Shown: positions 17,309-26,713 of the stretch, one piece after another
Position numbering within the stretch: the stretch's first letter is position 1
How the letters are laid out: every line of letters begins with the position of its first letter
Source of the DNA: Bacillota bacterium
Lineage (GTDB): Bacteria; Bacillota; Clostridia; Lachnospirales; Lachnospiraceae
Reading direction: 5' to 3'
Length of the DNA: 64,000 bases
Assembly (NCBI GenBank): GCA_023409535.1
Contig: JAEYGZ010000031.1
Location: forward strand, 1-64,000
Position numbers and translations under genes: made by a program
The notes under the pieces: generated by a model
Seen by the model: the letters and a program-made list of their open reading frames with translations, nothing else
Databases searched by the model: none
What the model was told of the DNA's origin: nothing

Positions 17309-17997
17309 TGTTCTACCTCCGCTCGTTTTTCTACGGTCGTATATCCGTTATAAACACGGATAAAGGTAGCATTTTTATATTCTTCAATTAAATGTGTGGC
17401 GTGGGTGGTAATAACCACCGCTGTGTTGTTATCTTTAAAAGAAGTCAGAATTTTCAATATATTCAATGCATTCTCATGATCCAGGTTACCCGTCGGCTCA
17501 TCCGCCAGAATGAGCGCAGGCTTTCTGGCAACAGCTCTTGCGATGGCTACCCGCTGTGCTTCGCCCCAGGACAGGTTTTCCACTCTTGCAAGCAGCTTGT
17601 GCTCCAGACCGACCCGTTTTAATGCCGACTCTGCCTCTGTCTTTATTTTTCTGGAGGTCATCCCAAGAAAACGCATCCCCATCATAACATTTTCCAGTGC
17701 CGTTCTTCCCTTGATCAGTTTAAATTCCTGAAATACCGGCCCGATCTGCCTGCGAAGCCTGCGTACGTTTGCCGACTGCAAAGGCTTCTTGCCATCCGAC
17801 ATCTCCTGTCCAAGCACCATAAGCTTTCCTTCTGTTGGAACTTCTGTTCCGATCATCAGTTTCAGCAGGCTGGTTTTGCCAGAACCGCTGGGACCCGTAA
17901 TAAATACAAGCTCACCCGGTTTAATCGTAAAGTTGACGTTCTTCAATGCCTGCGTTCCGTCCGCATAGGTTAAAGTTACTTCCTTCGCCTCTATCAT
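17305..17997 (-). CDS. ftsE: FtsE-like ATP-binding protein
   Basis: 230 residues, an ABC ATPase. Walker A is GPSGSGKT (35-42), Walker B ALILADEPTGNLD, and the H-loop VVITTH. The ABC signature reads LSWGEAQR rather than the usual LSGGEQQR, an unusual substitution at the first glycine. Partner of the FtsX encoded next. The gene starts 19 bases after the coiled-coil protein gene, so the three form a unit. Confidence 0.92.
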   Translation of the reverse strand: MIEAKEVTLTYADGTQALKNVNFTIKPGELVFITGPSGSGKTSLLKLMIGTEVPTEGKLMVLGQEMSDGKKPLQSANVRRLRRQIGPVFQEFKLIKGRTALENVMMGMRFLGMTSRKIKTEAESALKRVGLEHKLLARVENLSWGEAQRVAIARAVARKPALILADEPTGNLDHENALNILKILTSFKDNNTAVVITTHATHLIEEYKNATFIRVYNGYTTVEKRAEVEQ

Positions 17998-18016
17998 GTC
18001 CGTTCCTCCTTCTATC

Positions 18017-19147
18017 CTACCAGCTTAAGCCTATGTCAAAGGTCAGCTCACCCTCCGTGCTTTGAACCTGCTGCAGAGTAAAGCTCATATTCATAATACT
18101 TTCGGTAAAGTCCGCAAAGTCTATCACGATAGGTCCATTTTCAAATAATTCCTCTATGGATCCCTTCTCCAGCGGTATCTCATAAAAGCTTCCCGCTTCT
18201 ACCTCAAATTGTATCGCAGTTGTTCCCGAGACGGTAAAATTTCCGCTGAGAACCAAGTGATTCTCAGGTATCTCAATTACAATTTCCTCCTCATGAAAAT
18301 GAAAAATAATCTCGGGAAGCTTTGAATTCTTTTTCAAAATCGAATTAAAGGTCTCTTCCTCCAAGGCGCCTTTGACACCGAATAATCCGATCTGCAGCTT
18401 CATATCATCGGTTGAGATGTAACCCTCGCTAATCATCCGGTTCGCTTCTTCAACAATACCCGAGAACATCTTCTTATTGTCTCCCCACATGGTTTCAAGC
18501 ATTGATAACTGCTCTTCATAATGGGAACGTTCCGTCTTCAAGGAAGCCAGGTACTCGTCCTTCTGCTGCTTCAGCAGCTCATTTTTATGTATATTATCCT
18601 GTAATTCCTTCTCTTTTTCTTCCAGAAGCCTTGTTTGTTCCTCCACCTGTGATACCTGCTCCTGTAATGCCGCTTTTTCCTGTTTTACAGTATCTAAAAG
18701 GTCACCGACATTATGGGTGATATCCTTTATTACATTCAAGCTTTTTAAAAACGAGGATAAACTGTCCGCACTTAACAATATCTCAAGATAAGTAGCCGGT
18801 CCGCCGCGTTGGTAATACCGAAGCACCTGGCTCAAAACCTCAAGCTTATCCTCATAATCCTTCTGCTTTTTATCCAGTTCCTTCACCAGCTGCTTATATT
18901 GCTGTTCCTGCTCCTTTATATCTTCGCTGATCTTAAGCCTCTCCTGCTCCTGTATCTCCAGCTGCTGGCTGATGACAAAAAGCTCATTCAAGACCTTCAT
19001 CTCCTCTTCGCTGATATTCTCCAGCTTCCCCTGAGTATCCTGAATTGACGATACCTCCCCGAAAGCCCTGGCCGGTAGGATAAACAGCGTTGGAATTAAG
19101 ATTACTGCGATTGCTTTCTTCAATCCAGAAAAAGTACTCTTTCTCAT
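18017..19147 (-). CDS. Exported coiled-coil protein, FtsEX-associated, without hydrolase domain
   Basis: 376 residues with a signal peptide (MRKSTFSGLKKAIAVILIP, cleavage near ARAFG). Residues 35-230 are a long charged coiled coil with a break around the QRGGPATYLEILLSADSL segment, a pattern shared by the N-terminal parts of PcsB and EnvC-type FtsX partners. Those proteins end in a CHAP or LytM wall hydrolase; this one ends in a 120-residue beta-rich region with no catalytic Cys/His or zinc motif. Lying directly upstream of ftsEX, it is probably the outer partner of this FtsX, acting as a scaffold or hydrolase activator. The role is inferred from context. Confidence 0.75.
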   Translation of the reverse strand: MRKSTFSGLKKAIAVILIPTLFILPARAFGEVSSIQDTQGKLENISEEEMKVLNELFVISQQLEIQEQERLKISEDIKEQEQQYKQLVKELDKKQKDYEDKLEVLSQVLRYYQRGGPATYLEILLSADSLSSFLKSLNVIKDITHNVGDLLDTVKQEKAALQEQVSQVEEQTRLLEEKEKELQDNIHKNELLKQQKDEYLASLKTERSHYEEQLSMLETMWGDNKKMFSGIVEEANRMISEGYISTDDMKLQIGLFGVKGALEEETFNSILKKNSKLPEIIFHFHEEEIVIEIPENHLVLSGNFTVSGTTAIQFEVEAGSFYEIPLEKGSIEELFENGPIVIDFADFTESIMNMSFTLQQVQSTEGELTFDIGLSW

Positions 19148-19253
19148 AGCTTCTCCCTGACAATCTGCTAAATTCTATTCGTTTTAAATAATGAAACATG
19201 CATTTATCATATGAAACACATTATACCATTATGCCCTGTTACAATCTAGCATA

Positions 19254-19712
19254 AATAATAATTTGGGTTAACTAAGGAACGGGAAGCAGGGGAAGGACTG
19301 GAATTTATAAAGAGGTAAAGATCAAGGGTTTTTGATTAAAATCAGCATAGGTATTTAGAGGAGAAAAGCAAGTAACTAATATTTATATTAAGCCAGCCAA
19401 AATCAGGAGACAGGTGTAACAACAGGAAGGGTCTGTGGGAAAGCATTTGACAGGATCGTGATCGTACTTAGTATAAAGCAAGGCTGATATAAAATGCGCG
19501 ATATCTAAGGGAGAAAGTGCCAAGGACGGCACTTTCAGGCGCTTTGGACAGGAGTCCATAAAGCGCCGGCCCGCAGCTCTTAGATCACCTGAATTGCATT
19601 TTATATCAGCCTTGATTTTTGCTTAGTACGATAGATCCTGTCAACAGCTTTCCCACAGACCCTTCCTGTTGTTACAACTGTTTCCGTCCCTTTGTCGCCC
19701 TAAATTATTATT
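19254..19712. repeat. Long imperfect foldback element with nested inner hairpins
   Basis: The 565-base gap between two minus-strand genes has no ORF worth calling but is highly structured. The left arm at 19411-19509 is an imperfect inverted copy of the right arm at about 19580-19680 (shared blocks: TGTAACAACAGGAAGGGTCT, GTGGGAAAGC, TTGACAGGATC, CAAGGCTGATATAAAATGC). The outermost part continues: AATAATAATTT with GGG, AAGG and ACGG blocks at 19254-19289 pairs with 19677-19712, but about 120 bases (19290-19410) interrupt the left arm only. The centre holds two more hairpins: GAAAGTGCC/GGCACTTTC (19513-19536) and GGCGCTTT-GGAC/GTCC-AT-AAAGCGCC (19538-19567). It reads as a MITE-like element or a large structured RNA. 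The right arm touches the stop codon of the reductase gene. Confidence 0.8.
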
Positions 19713-22196
19713 TTATATGAACAAATTCATATTCGCTTCTTCTGCCTCTCCCAAATAATAGCCAACACCTCCGATTTTTACTCCGTCAATCAATTCCTCC
19801 GCTTTTAAGCCCATAACATCCATCGACATCTGGCAGGCTACGATCTCGATACCGCTCTCCATCGCCAGCTGAATTAATTCCTCCAGGGAAGATACCCTTT
19901 TATTCTTCATCACAGACCGGATCATCTTTGCACCCATGCCCATCATATTCATATTGGAAAGCTTCAGCTTCTTACTGCCCCGCGGCATCATAAAGCCGAA
20001 CATTTTATCAATCAAACCTTTCTTCACCTTTACTTTTTCAGGCTTACGAAGAATATTCAGGCCCCAGAAGGTAAAAAACATTGTAACCTTTCTGCCCATA
20101 GAAGCCGCACCGTTCGCGATGATGAAGGAAGCAATTGCCTTATCCAGGTCGCCGCTGAACACAACAAGGGTTTTATTATTTTCAGGCGCCTCAAGCTCTG
20201 CGAAATTTACCTTTTCCTTCTTCCTGTTCTTTTTGATATATGCTGTGATATTACTGCCCTCCCTTACAAGGTCCAGCAGCTCATTATTTGTTCTTCTGCA
20301 CCAGGCACGAATATCCTCAAAAAAGCCCGGATCGGTAGCCGCTACCTTAAGTATCTGTCCTTCCTTCATATCTTCCATGAAGCTGCCCACCTTCAGTAAT
20401 GGCCCGGGACAGCATAAGCCTCCGGCATCCAGTGCCTGATCAAACTCACCGGAATGTTCCGTAACAGGCTTAGCCCTCTGTGTATCCGGATCGACCTCCA
20501 GGATGGATGCCGCTCTAACCTGGCCTGATTCAATTTCCTGTACCCCTTCCGAAGCATAGTTCATGGCTGTAATAGATTTATAACCGCCGGTAACATTTCG
20601 TACTTTAAATCCATTTTGGCTAAGAATGCAGTCAGCGATATAACCGCGTAAGCCGACCATACAATATTCCACGATGGTCTTATTTTGATCCAACTCTGAC
20701 AGCCGGTCCCGTAAGCTGTCCACCGGAATATTAATTGCGCCGGGTATATGCCCGTTATGATATTCCATCTCGGTGCGGACATCCACCAGGACATAATCCT
20801 CTTTATCCATTTCCTCAATCTCTTCCCAGCCTGCCGCATGGCTTCTTCCTTCCAAAACATTTAAAGCGACAAAGCCGGCCATATTGACAGGATCCTTCGC
20901 GGAAGCATAGGGCGGCGCATATGCCAACTCCAGCTCTGTCAGATCTGCAACCGTACCGTTCAAACGAATTACCGAGGCGATGACATCTATTCTTTTATCG
21001 ACACCGTCATAGCCTGCTCCCTGGGCACCAAGTATCTTCCCCGTATCATTAAATATCAGCTTCAGTGTCATCGGCGCGGCACCGGGATAATACGAGGCAT
21101 GGGATACGGGATGTATTGTAATCGTCTTATAAGAAATATCCGCTTTCTGCAAGGTCTTCTCATTGGCACCGGTGCCTGCTGCCGTAAGTCCGAAGACCTT
21201 CAGGATGAAAGTCCCCTGGGAGCCTTTAAAGCTTGTATTCAACCCTGCAATATTATCTGCGGCAATTCTCCCCTGCTTATTAGCGGGTCCCGCAAGAGGA
21301 ATTGCCGTCTTTTGCTTCGTTACATAATCAACAACCTCGATTGCATCTCCAACTGCATAGATACTCTCCAGATTGGTCTGCAGCCTTTCGTTCACCACGA
21401 TATGCCCCCTCGGTCCGAAGCTTAGACCGCTATCTTTAAGAAATGCCGTATCAGGAACAACGCCAATCGCAAGAAGAACCATATCCGCCGTAAGCTTGGT
21501 TCCGCTATTTAGTAAAACCTCAACCTTAGCTCCTGCCTCGGCAAATTCCTTTACACCATCCTTTAAAATCAGACAAATACCATGGTCCGACAATTCTTTC
21601 TCACAAAGAACGGACATATCCTTATCCAGCGGCGCCAGTATCTGATCTGCGGCTTCTACAAGCGTTACCCTTAAGCCTCTTTCTCTCAGATTCTCCGCCA
21701 TTTCAACGCCCACAAAGCCACCGCCGATCACAACCGCTTCCTTTGTTCCTTCCCGGTCAACAACTGCTTTGATATGGTCCGTATCGGGAATCCCCCTCAG
21801 GGTAAATATTCTTTTATGATTGATTCCCGGAATATTCGGACGGATTGCCCTTGCACCCGGCGACAATATCAGATAGTCATAGCTTTCTTCATAACTCCCT
21901 TTGAAGCGGCTGTTTACCGAAACCGTCTTCTTCACCGGGTCAATCTTGACCACCTCACTGTTCGTGCGGACATCAATATTAAATCTGGCCTTCATTGCTT
22001 CCGGTGTCTGTACCAGCAGTCTGTCCCTGTCCCTGATGCTCTCACCGATGTAATACGGCAGCCCGCAATTGGCATAGGAAATATATTCATCTCTCTCAAG
22101 CATAATAATCTGGGCTTCTTCCTCCAGTCTTCTCAGCCTTGCAGCCGCGGAAGCACCTCCTGCAACACCGCCGACGATAATTATTTTCTTACTCAT
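19713..22196 (-). CDS. CoA-disulfide reductase-type flavoprotein fused to rhodanese, TusA and DsrE-like domains
   Basis: 827 residues in four modules. Residues 1-445 are a FAD/NAD(P)H pyridine-nucleotide-disulfide reductase of the CoA-disulfide type: GGVAGGASAAARLRR, with a single redox cysteine C44 in YANCGLPYYIG. Residues about 455-555 are a rhodanese domain with its active Cys near 511 (EYCMVGLRGY). Residues about 585-660 are a TusA/SirA sulfur carrier (GLCCPGPLLK near 595). Residues about 675-827 are DsrE-like with a conserved Cys in VACQMSMDVMG. The combination suggests passing persulfide sulfur along the protein and reducing CoA-disulfide or persulfide. Substrates are unknown. Monocistronic; the foldback element begins at its stop codon. 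Confidence 0.92.
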   Translation of the reverse strand: MSKKIIIVGGVAGGASAAARLRRLEEEAQIIMLERDEYISYANCGLPYYIGESIRDRDRLLVQTPEAMKARFNIDVRTNSEVVKIDPVKKTVSVNSRFKGSYEESYDYLILSPGARAIRPNIPGINHKRIFTLRGIPDTDHIKAVVDREGTKEAVVIGGGFVGVEMAENLRERGLRVTLVEAADQILAPLDKDMSVLCEKELSDHGICLILKDGVKEFAEAGAKVEVLLNSGTKLTADMVLLAIGVVPDTAFLKDSGLSFGPRGHIVVNERLQTNLESIYAVGDAIEVVDYVTKQKTAIPLAGPANKQGRIAADNIAGLNTSFKGSQGTFILKVFGLTAAGTGANEKTLQKADISYKTITIHPVSHASYYPGAAPMTLKLIFNDTGKILGAQGAGYDGVDKRIDVIASVIRLNGTVADLTELELAYAPPYASAKDPVNMAGFVALNVLEGRSHAAGWEEIEEMDKEDYVLVDVRTEMEYHNGHIPGAINIPVDSLRDRLSELDQNKTIVEYCMVGLRGYIADCILSQNGFKVRNVTGGYKSITAMNYASEGVQEIESGQVRAASILEVDPDTQRAKPVTEHSGEFDQALDAGGLCCPGPLLKVGSFMEDMKEGQILKVAATDPGFFEDIRAWCRRTNNELLDLVREGSNITAYIKKNRKKEKVNFAELEAPENNKTLVVFSGDLDKAIASFIIANGAASMGRKVTMFFTFWGLNILRKPEKVKVKKGLIDKMFGFMMPRGSKKLKLSNMNMMGMGAKMIRSVMKNKRVSSLEELIQLAMESGIEIVACQMSMDVMGLKAEELIDGVKIGGVGYYLGEAEEANMNLFI

Positions 22197-22323
22197 ATTT
22201 ACTTTCCTCCGGTTTTATGATGATATGGCATTATCATAACCGATTTTAAGTGCGGCTTATGTAACATTGTCACAGTAGATAGAAAAAATTTACACCATTT
22301 TATGCCAAAATGTACATAGTCAG

Positions 22324-22352
22324 TTGATAAAACTTACAAAAAATGTTATACT
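22324..22352 (+). promoter_or_regulatory. Promoter of the REC-HDOD gene
   Basis: TTGATA (22324-22329), 17-base spacer, TATACT (22347-22352), leaving a leader of roughly 135 bases before the start codon. The leader contains a small AGCG/CGCT hairpin around 22425, but I see no GEMM-type c-di-GMP riboswitch core. Confidence 0.6.
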
Positions 22353-22495
22353 AATAAAACGTTGGCAGAAAGCATTTGAATGCCTTGACTCCGAATAGAC
22401 TTTATGTGAACTTAGGATAAAACAGCGCGTTAACGCTACTATTCAGTTTTTCATAAGAAAGACTATAATTTCACAAAATGAAAGGATGATGAGGT

Positions 22496-23653
22496 ATGAA
22501 AAAAATTCTGTTAGTTGATGATGAATCAGAAGTTCTTATGGCTTTATCAAGAATGTTTCCGGAGACGGATTATGAGATTTTCACTGCTGAAAGCGGCATG
22601 GATGCTTTAAGCCTGATCGAGGCTAATCATATTGATATGGTAATCAGCGATATGCATATGCCGGTTCTTGACGGATACAAGCTTTTAAGTGTTATAAAAG
22701 AAAAATATCCGAAGATTATCCGAATTATACTCAGCGGCTATGCGGAAGAAAAACCCATGTTCCGCGCCCTTCTCCATAATGTGGCTAAGCTGTATGTTTT
22801 TAAACCCTGGAATAACAATGAGCTATTGCAAAACGTAGATAAGCTTTTTAGTGATGAGGTTGTTCTTAATTCCGATGGCCTGATGAAGCTGATTGAAGAC
22901 AACTGCTGTTCCTTTGATATCCCTGAGAATTGCCGGAAACTGATTTCACTCATCGAGACTGAGGATCTGGACGGCTTTGTGAAGGAATTGGAGCAGGAAC
23001 CAGAGATCTCCGCTCTTTTGCTTGAAGTGGTGAACTCCGCTGTTTATGGGGTTATGCCGAAGAGCATTCATAAGGCCGCCAGCTATATCGGTCTGCATAA
23101 CCTGAAGAGCTTTATGCATTGGGCATGTATTATGCGAACCCTGGAGGAAGCCAAAGCAGAAGGCTTTGAACCGGGTTTGCTGTATCAGCAGGCTTATCTG
23201 ACCAACCGGATCTTCCTCTTCTTTTATGAAACCTTCCTTCATAAGCAACCTCCGGAAGCAGCAATGTTCGCTGGTCTGATGCATAATATCGGATTAATCC
23301 TGTTAATCAAAAACCTGCAGAAAAGCGGTGCCTATACAGCTTCAGGCCAATCGGCCGACGAGTATTTTCTGGAACTGGGCGACTATATGATCAGTCATCA
23401 GGAAGCCGGAGGACATTTTCTGGAAACCTGGGATCTGCCCTTCCCCATGTATGAGGTTGCATTATATCATCACAGGCCCGGAGATCCCGGTATTGTTAAC
23501 AGTGAGCTGGTTTCTGCCGTTCACATCGCGCAGCATTATGCCTGGAGGGCGCTAGGCGCTGAAAACCTTCCAGCCATTTCGGAACAGGTCTTTGAACAGC
23601 TTGAAGTATCCCAGTCAGATTTTGAGAAACGACTCGCAAGATATTTGAAATAA
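22496..23653 (+). CDS. Response regulator with HDOD output domain
   Basis: 385 residues. The receiver domain (1-120) has the acidic pair D8-D9, phospho-acceptor D52 (VISDMHMPVLDG) and conserved Lys in VFKPWN. The C-terminal two thirds is an HDOD domain (metal-less relative of HD hydrolases), visible as SALLLEVVNSAVYG, FAGLMHNIGLILL and ALYHHRPGD. HDOD proteins act in signalling and often sit with chemotaxis or c-di-GMP genes; here a GGDEF-EAL gene follows 190 bases downstream behind its own promoter. No cognate histidine kinase is adjacent. Confidence 0.9.
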   Translation: MKKILLVDDESEVLMALSRMFPETDYEIFTAESGMDALSLIEANHIDMVISDMHMPVLDGYKLLSVIKEKYPKIIRIILSGYAEEKPMFRALLHNVAKLYVFKPWNNNELLQNVDKLFSDEVVLNSDGLMKLIEDNCCSFDIPENCRKLISLIETEDLDGFVKELEQEPEISALLLEVVNSAVYGVMPKSIHKAASYIGLHNLKSFMHWACIMRTLEEAKAEGFEPGLLYQQAYLTNRIFLFFYETFLHKQPPEAAMFAGLMHNIGLILLIKNLQKSGAYTASGQSADEYFLELGDYMISHQEAGGHFLETWDLPFPMYEVALYHHRPGDPGIVNSELVSAVHIAQHYAWRALGAENLPAISEQVFEQLEVSQSDFEKRLARYLK

Positions 23654-23682
23654 TCAATAGAAATCATAAGTTTTATCATTTC

Positions 23683-23717
23683 AGCCGGAGGACTGCTTGC
23701 CAGTTCTCCGGCTTTTC
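23683..23717 (+). terminator. Intrinsic terminator after REC-HDOD gene
   Basis: AGCCGGAG-GACTG / CAGTT-CTCCGGCT stem with a short loop followed by TTTT, 30 bases after the stop codon. Confidence 0.8.
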
Positions 23718-23747
23718 AACTTTTATAAAATTATTCCAGAAGATGAC

Positions 23748-23776
23748 TTGGCATAATATGGTTTATGCCTTATAAT
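23748..23776 (+). promoter_or_regulatory. Promoter of the GGDEF-EAL gene
   Basis: TTGGCA (23748-23753), 17-base spacer, TATAAT (23771-23776), about 70 bases upstream of the start codon, which has an AGGAGG site ten bases ahead. Confidence 0.65.
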
Positions 23777-23846
23777 ATTGTATTATGATGTAAATATATC
23801 TCATTATTTGATGAATATTGTCTAATACAAAGGAGGGCCCCTGTCT

Positions 23847-26399
23847 ATGCCAAGGAAGATTATCTTATTGCTGCTCATTGTTTTATGCTGTATTACCCTT
23901 CCCTATAATCGAGTAAATTCCAAAGATGCTTCTGCTGCCGTGAATAATGAGATCAAGAATATCCTGATAATTAACTCCTATCATCAGGGCTTTACCTGGA
24001 CCGGGGAGGAGACACAGGGGATTATCAACAGCCTGCTGGAAAGCGGTAATAATATCTCAATCCAGGTAGAATATATGGACTGGAAAAACCATCCGAGCCA
24101 GGAAAATTTGGAGTATCTTTACGATTATTATAAATATAAATATCAAACTACAAAGATAGATATCATAATCGCCACGGATGATGCGGCACTGGAATTTGCC
24201 CTGAATAACCGGAAGGACTTGTTCAAGGATGCTCCTGTTGTGTTCTGCGGTATTAATCAAGCCGGTATTAAAACCATTACCGAGGGGGCCGACCGGGTTA
24301 CCGGTGTCACGGAAGTGGTTGATCCTACCGCCACCATTCAGCTTGCACTTCAAGTCAACCCTGACCTGAAGAATGTCTATCTCCTTTATGATAATACGGA
24401 AAGCGGTCTCTCCACAGGGAATCTGGCAATCAAACAAATAAAAGACATCGCTCCCCAGTTAAATATAATCTCCTGCAATAGACTGGCATTCACGGATCTC
24501 CTTGATACCGTGCATAAATTAAAGCGGGACAGCATTGTCTTAATTACTACCTACTACAGAGATGCCAATAATAATATATTTGAAATGGATTACGTCAATC
24601 GAAGTATCAGTGAAGCCAGCACTGTTCCTGTATACCATCTTTATGATTTCGGACTGAATAAGGGCATCATTGGCGGAGCCTTACTGAGCGGTCAGCTGCA
24701 GGGTGAATATGCAGCCGATCTGGCCCTTCGAATCCTGAGCGGCGAAGATCCCTCCGATATTCCGGTGATTACCGAAGGCTCCTATCGCGTTGTATTTGAT
24801 TATCTGCAATTGACACGGTTTCATATTGATCCGGATGTACTTCCAAAGGATGCCAGAATAATCAACAAGCCGTTTTCCTTTTTTGAAACATATCAGACTT
24901 TAGTCATCAGTGTCATTTCTGCCTTTGCTGTATTAATCGCCTTCCTGCTTATCCTGCTGGCCTACCTGAGAAAAATCGCACGTATGAAGAAAAACCTGTC
25001 GGAAAGCAATGAGGAGCTGACACAGCTTTATGAGGAATTAGCTGCCTCGGACGAGGAAATGAGACAGCAGTACGATGAGATGCTGCTGATCAACGAAAAA
25101 ATCCGGCTGGGGGAGGATAAACTAACCTACCTGGCGTATCATGACTCCCTCACCGGTCTTCTCAACAAACTGTCCTTGTACGACCGGGCACGGCACGTCT
25201 TTACTCCGGAAAATGGTAAGGCTGCACTGCTGTTTATCGATATTGATAATTTTAAAAACGTAAATGATGCTATGGGCCATGCCTTTGGAGATCAATTGAT
25301 CATTAAAGTCAGCGAACGGCTGTCCTCTATCTCGGATGATAACCGCTCCCTTTATCGTCTGAGCGGCGATGAATTTATTATGATGCTGGAGAAATATCAT
25401 TCTATGGAGGAAGTGGAGAATGCCGCAAGAGAAATTATGGCAAAGTTCTCTGATGAATTCAATGTTTTAGAGAGTACGCTTAATATCAGCCTCAGCATCG
25501 GTATTGCACTCTATCCGGAGCATGGCAAGGATCTGGAGCAGCTTTTACGGTATTCTGATATCGCTATGTACCGTGCCAAGGAAGCCGGAAGAAAGAACTA
25601 TATCCTGTATGACAATTTCATGAACGAAGTCTTCACAGAGCGTATGAGTATCGAAAAGCATTTACAAAACGCACTGGATAACAATGAATTTGAAGTCTAT
25701 TACCAACCCCAGCTGGATCTTAAGTCCAATCAAATCACGGGGTTTGAAGCCCTGCTTCGCTGGCATAGCCCGGAACTGGGCGAGGTATCACCGGTGAAAT
25801 TCATTGAGGTAGCCGAGGATACCAGATATATTCTTCCGATTGGAACCTGGGTAATAAAAAATGCATGTCGTTTCTTAAAGAAATTAAAAGACATGGGCTT
25901 AGAAAATCTGACGGCATCTGTAAACATCTCCATTCTTCAGCTTTTGCAGCCGGACTTCTGTGATATTGTTGAATCCTCCTTAAAGGAATGCCAGTTAAGC
26001 CCGAAAAGTCTTGAGCTTGAGATTACAGAATCCATACTGATGGAATCCTTTGAAAGTATCAGACCTGGTCTGAAGCGGTTACATGCAAGAGATATCCGAA
26101 TTGCATTGGACGATTTCGGAAAGGGATATTCCTCCTTGAATTATTTAAGGCAGCTGCCCATTACAACCCTGAAGGTGGACAAATCCTTCATCGACCATAT
26201 CTGCAGTAAGAACACCAGCAATCTGACCCAGCACATAATCACCATCGGTAAGAGTATGGGCATGTGTGTCATCGCGGAAGGCGTGGAGAAACAGGAACAG
26301 CTGGAATATCTTATGGAGCATGATTGTGATAAGATTCAAGGGTTCTTATTCAGTAAACCGTTACCGGAGAATGAAATTATAAAACTATTTAAAAAATAA
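23847..26399 (+). CDS. Membrane sensor with ABC-type ligand domain, GGDEF and EAL domains
   Basis: 850 residues: a signal or anchor segment, then an extracytoplasmic periplasmic-binding-like domain of the ABC_sub_bind type (about 35-325; IKNILIINSYHQGFTWTGEE), a membrane span at about 349-372, a short coiled coil, GGDEF (about 430-585) and EAL (about 600-850). The diguanylate cyclase motif near residue 505 is SGDEF, a conservative variant that can be active. The EAL motif is intact (GFEALLRWHSP near 633), as are the later EITES and DDFGKGYSS motifs. It could both make and break c-di-GMP; which activity dominates cannot be told. The ligand is unknown. Confidence 0.93.
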   Translation: MPRKIILLLLIVLCCITLPYNRVNSKDASAAVNNEIKNILIINSYHQGFTWTGEETQGIINSLLESGNNISIQVEYMDWKNHPSQENLEYLYDYYKYKYQTTKIDIIIATDDAALEFALNNRKDLFKDAPVVFCGINQAGIKTITEGADRVTGVTEVVDPTATIQLALQVNPDLKNVYLLYDNTESGLSTGNLAIKQIKDIAPQLNIISCNRLAFTDLLDTVHKLKRDSIVLITTYYRDANNNIFEMDYVNRSISEASTVPVYHLYDFGLNKGIIGGALLSGQLQGEYAADLALRILSGEDPSDIPVITEGSYRVVFDYLQLTRFHIDPDVLPKDARIINKPFSFFETYQTLVISVISAFAVLIAFLLILLAYLRKIARMKKNLSESNEELTQLYEELAASDEEMRQQYDEMLLINEKIRLGEDKLTYLAYHDSLTGLLNKLSLYDRARHVFTPENGKAALLFIDIDNFKNVNDAMGHAFGDQLIIKVSERLSSISDDNRSLYRLSGDEFIMMLEKYHSMEEVENAAREIMAKFSDEFNVLESTLNISLSIGIALYPEHGKDLEQLLRYSDIAMYRAKEAGRKNYILYDNFMNEVFTERMSIEKHLQNALDNNEFEVYYQPQLDLKSNQITGFEALLRWHSPELGEVSPVKFIEVAEDTRYILPIGTWVIKNACRFLKKLKDMGLENLTASVNISILQLLQPDFCDIVESSLKECQLSPKSLELEITESILMESFESIRPGLKRLHARDIRIALDDFGKGYSSLNYLRQLPITTLKVDKSFIDHICSKNTSNLTQHIITIGKSMGMCVIAEGVEKQEQLEYLMEHDCDKIQGFLFSKPLPENEIIKLFKK

Positions 26400-26400
26400 A

Positions 26401-26437
26401 GAAGAGACGTCATAGAACTCATCTATGACGTCTCTTC
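26401..26437. terminator. Bidirectional terminator between convergent genes
   Basis: Perfect 15-bp stem GAAGAGACGTCATAG / CTATGACGTCTCTTC with a seven-base loop. The stop codon of the minus-strand cysteine-cluster gene lies inside the stem. A T-rich run follows on the minus strand; the plus-strand U-run is weak. Confidence 0.8.
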
Positions 26438-26689
26438 TTCCAATCTGGTTAAATAGCTCATGGCTTTCTCATTGCTGTCCCGGCACATCTCTTCGGACGG
26501 TCTTAAGCTGCTGCATACCTGAGGCCGCAGGGGAGAACCAAAGATTTTGCATCGATTATCCTCTGTAAGCTGCACACAGCGTACCCCTGCCGGCTTCCCT
26601 TCCGGCATTCCGGGAATTGCCGAAGAGATGGAGGGTGCAATGCAGCAGGCACCACAGCCCAGCCGGCAATTGATTATCGTATCCTTCAT
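26423..26689 (-). CDS. YkgJ-like cysteine-cluster protein
   Basis: 88 residues, rich in cysteine: RLGCGACCIAPSISS, then AGVRCVQL, DNRCKIFG and RPQVCSSLR. This is the small stand-alone version of the YkgJ/UPF0153 family, predicted to bind zinc or iron; the biochemical role is not known. It starts just downstream of the 5'-nucleotidase gene on the same strand (24-base gap) and is probably cotranscribed with it. Confidence 0.85.
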   Translation of the reverse strand: MKDTIINCRLGCGACCIAPSISSAIPGMPEGKPAGVRCVQLTEDNRCKIFGSPLRPQVCSSLRPSEEMCRDSNEKAMSYLTRLEEETS

Positions 26690-26713
26690 TTATTTCACCT
26701 TTCGCAGGTATTC

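Noticed and set aside
19290..19410. IS element or small gene as the insert in the left foldback arm
   Set aside because: About 120 bases with no ORF, no clear terminal repeats and no target duplication that I can see.
22353..22495. Possible c-di-GMP riboswitch ahead of the REC-HDOD gene
   Set aside because: The leader lacks the conserved GEMM core and receptor elements; only a weak hairpin is present.
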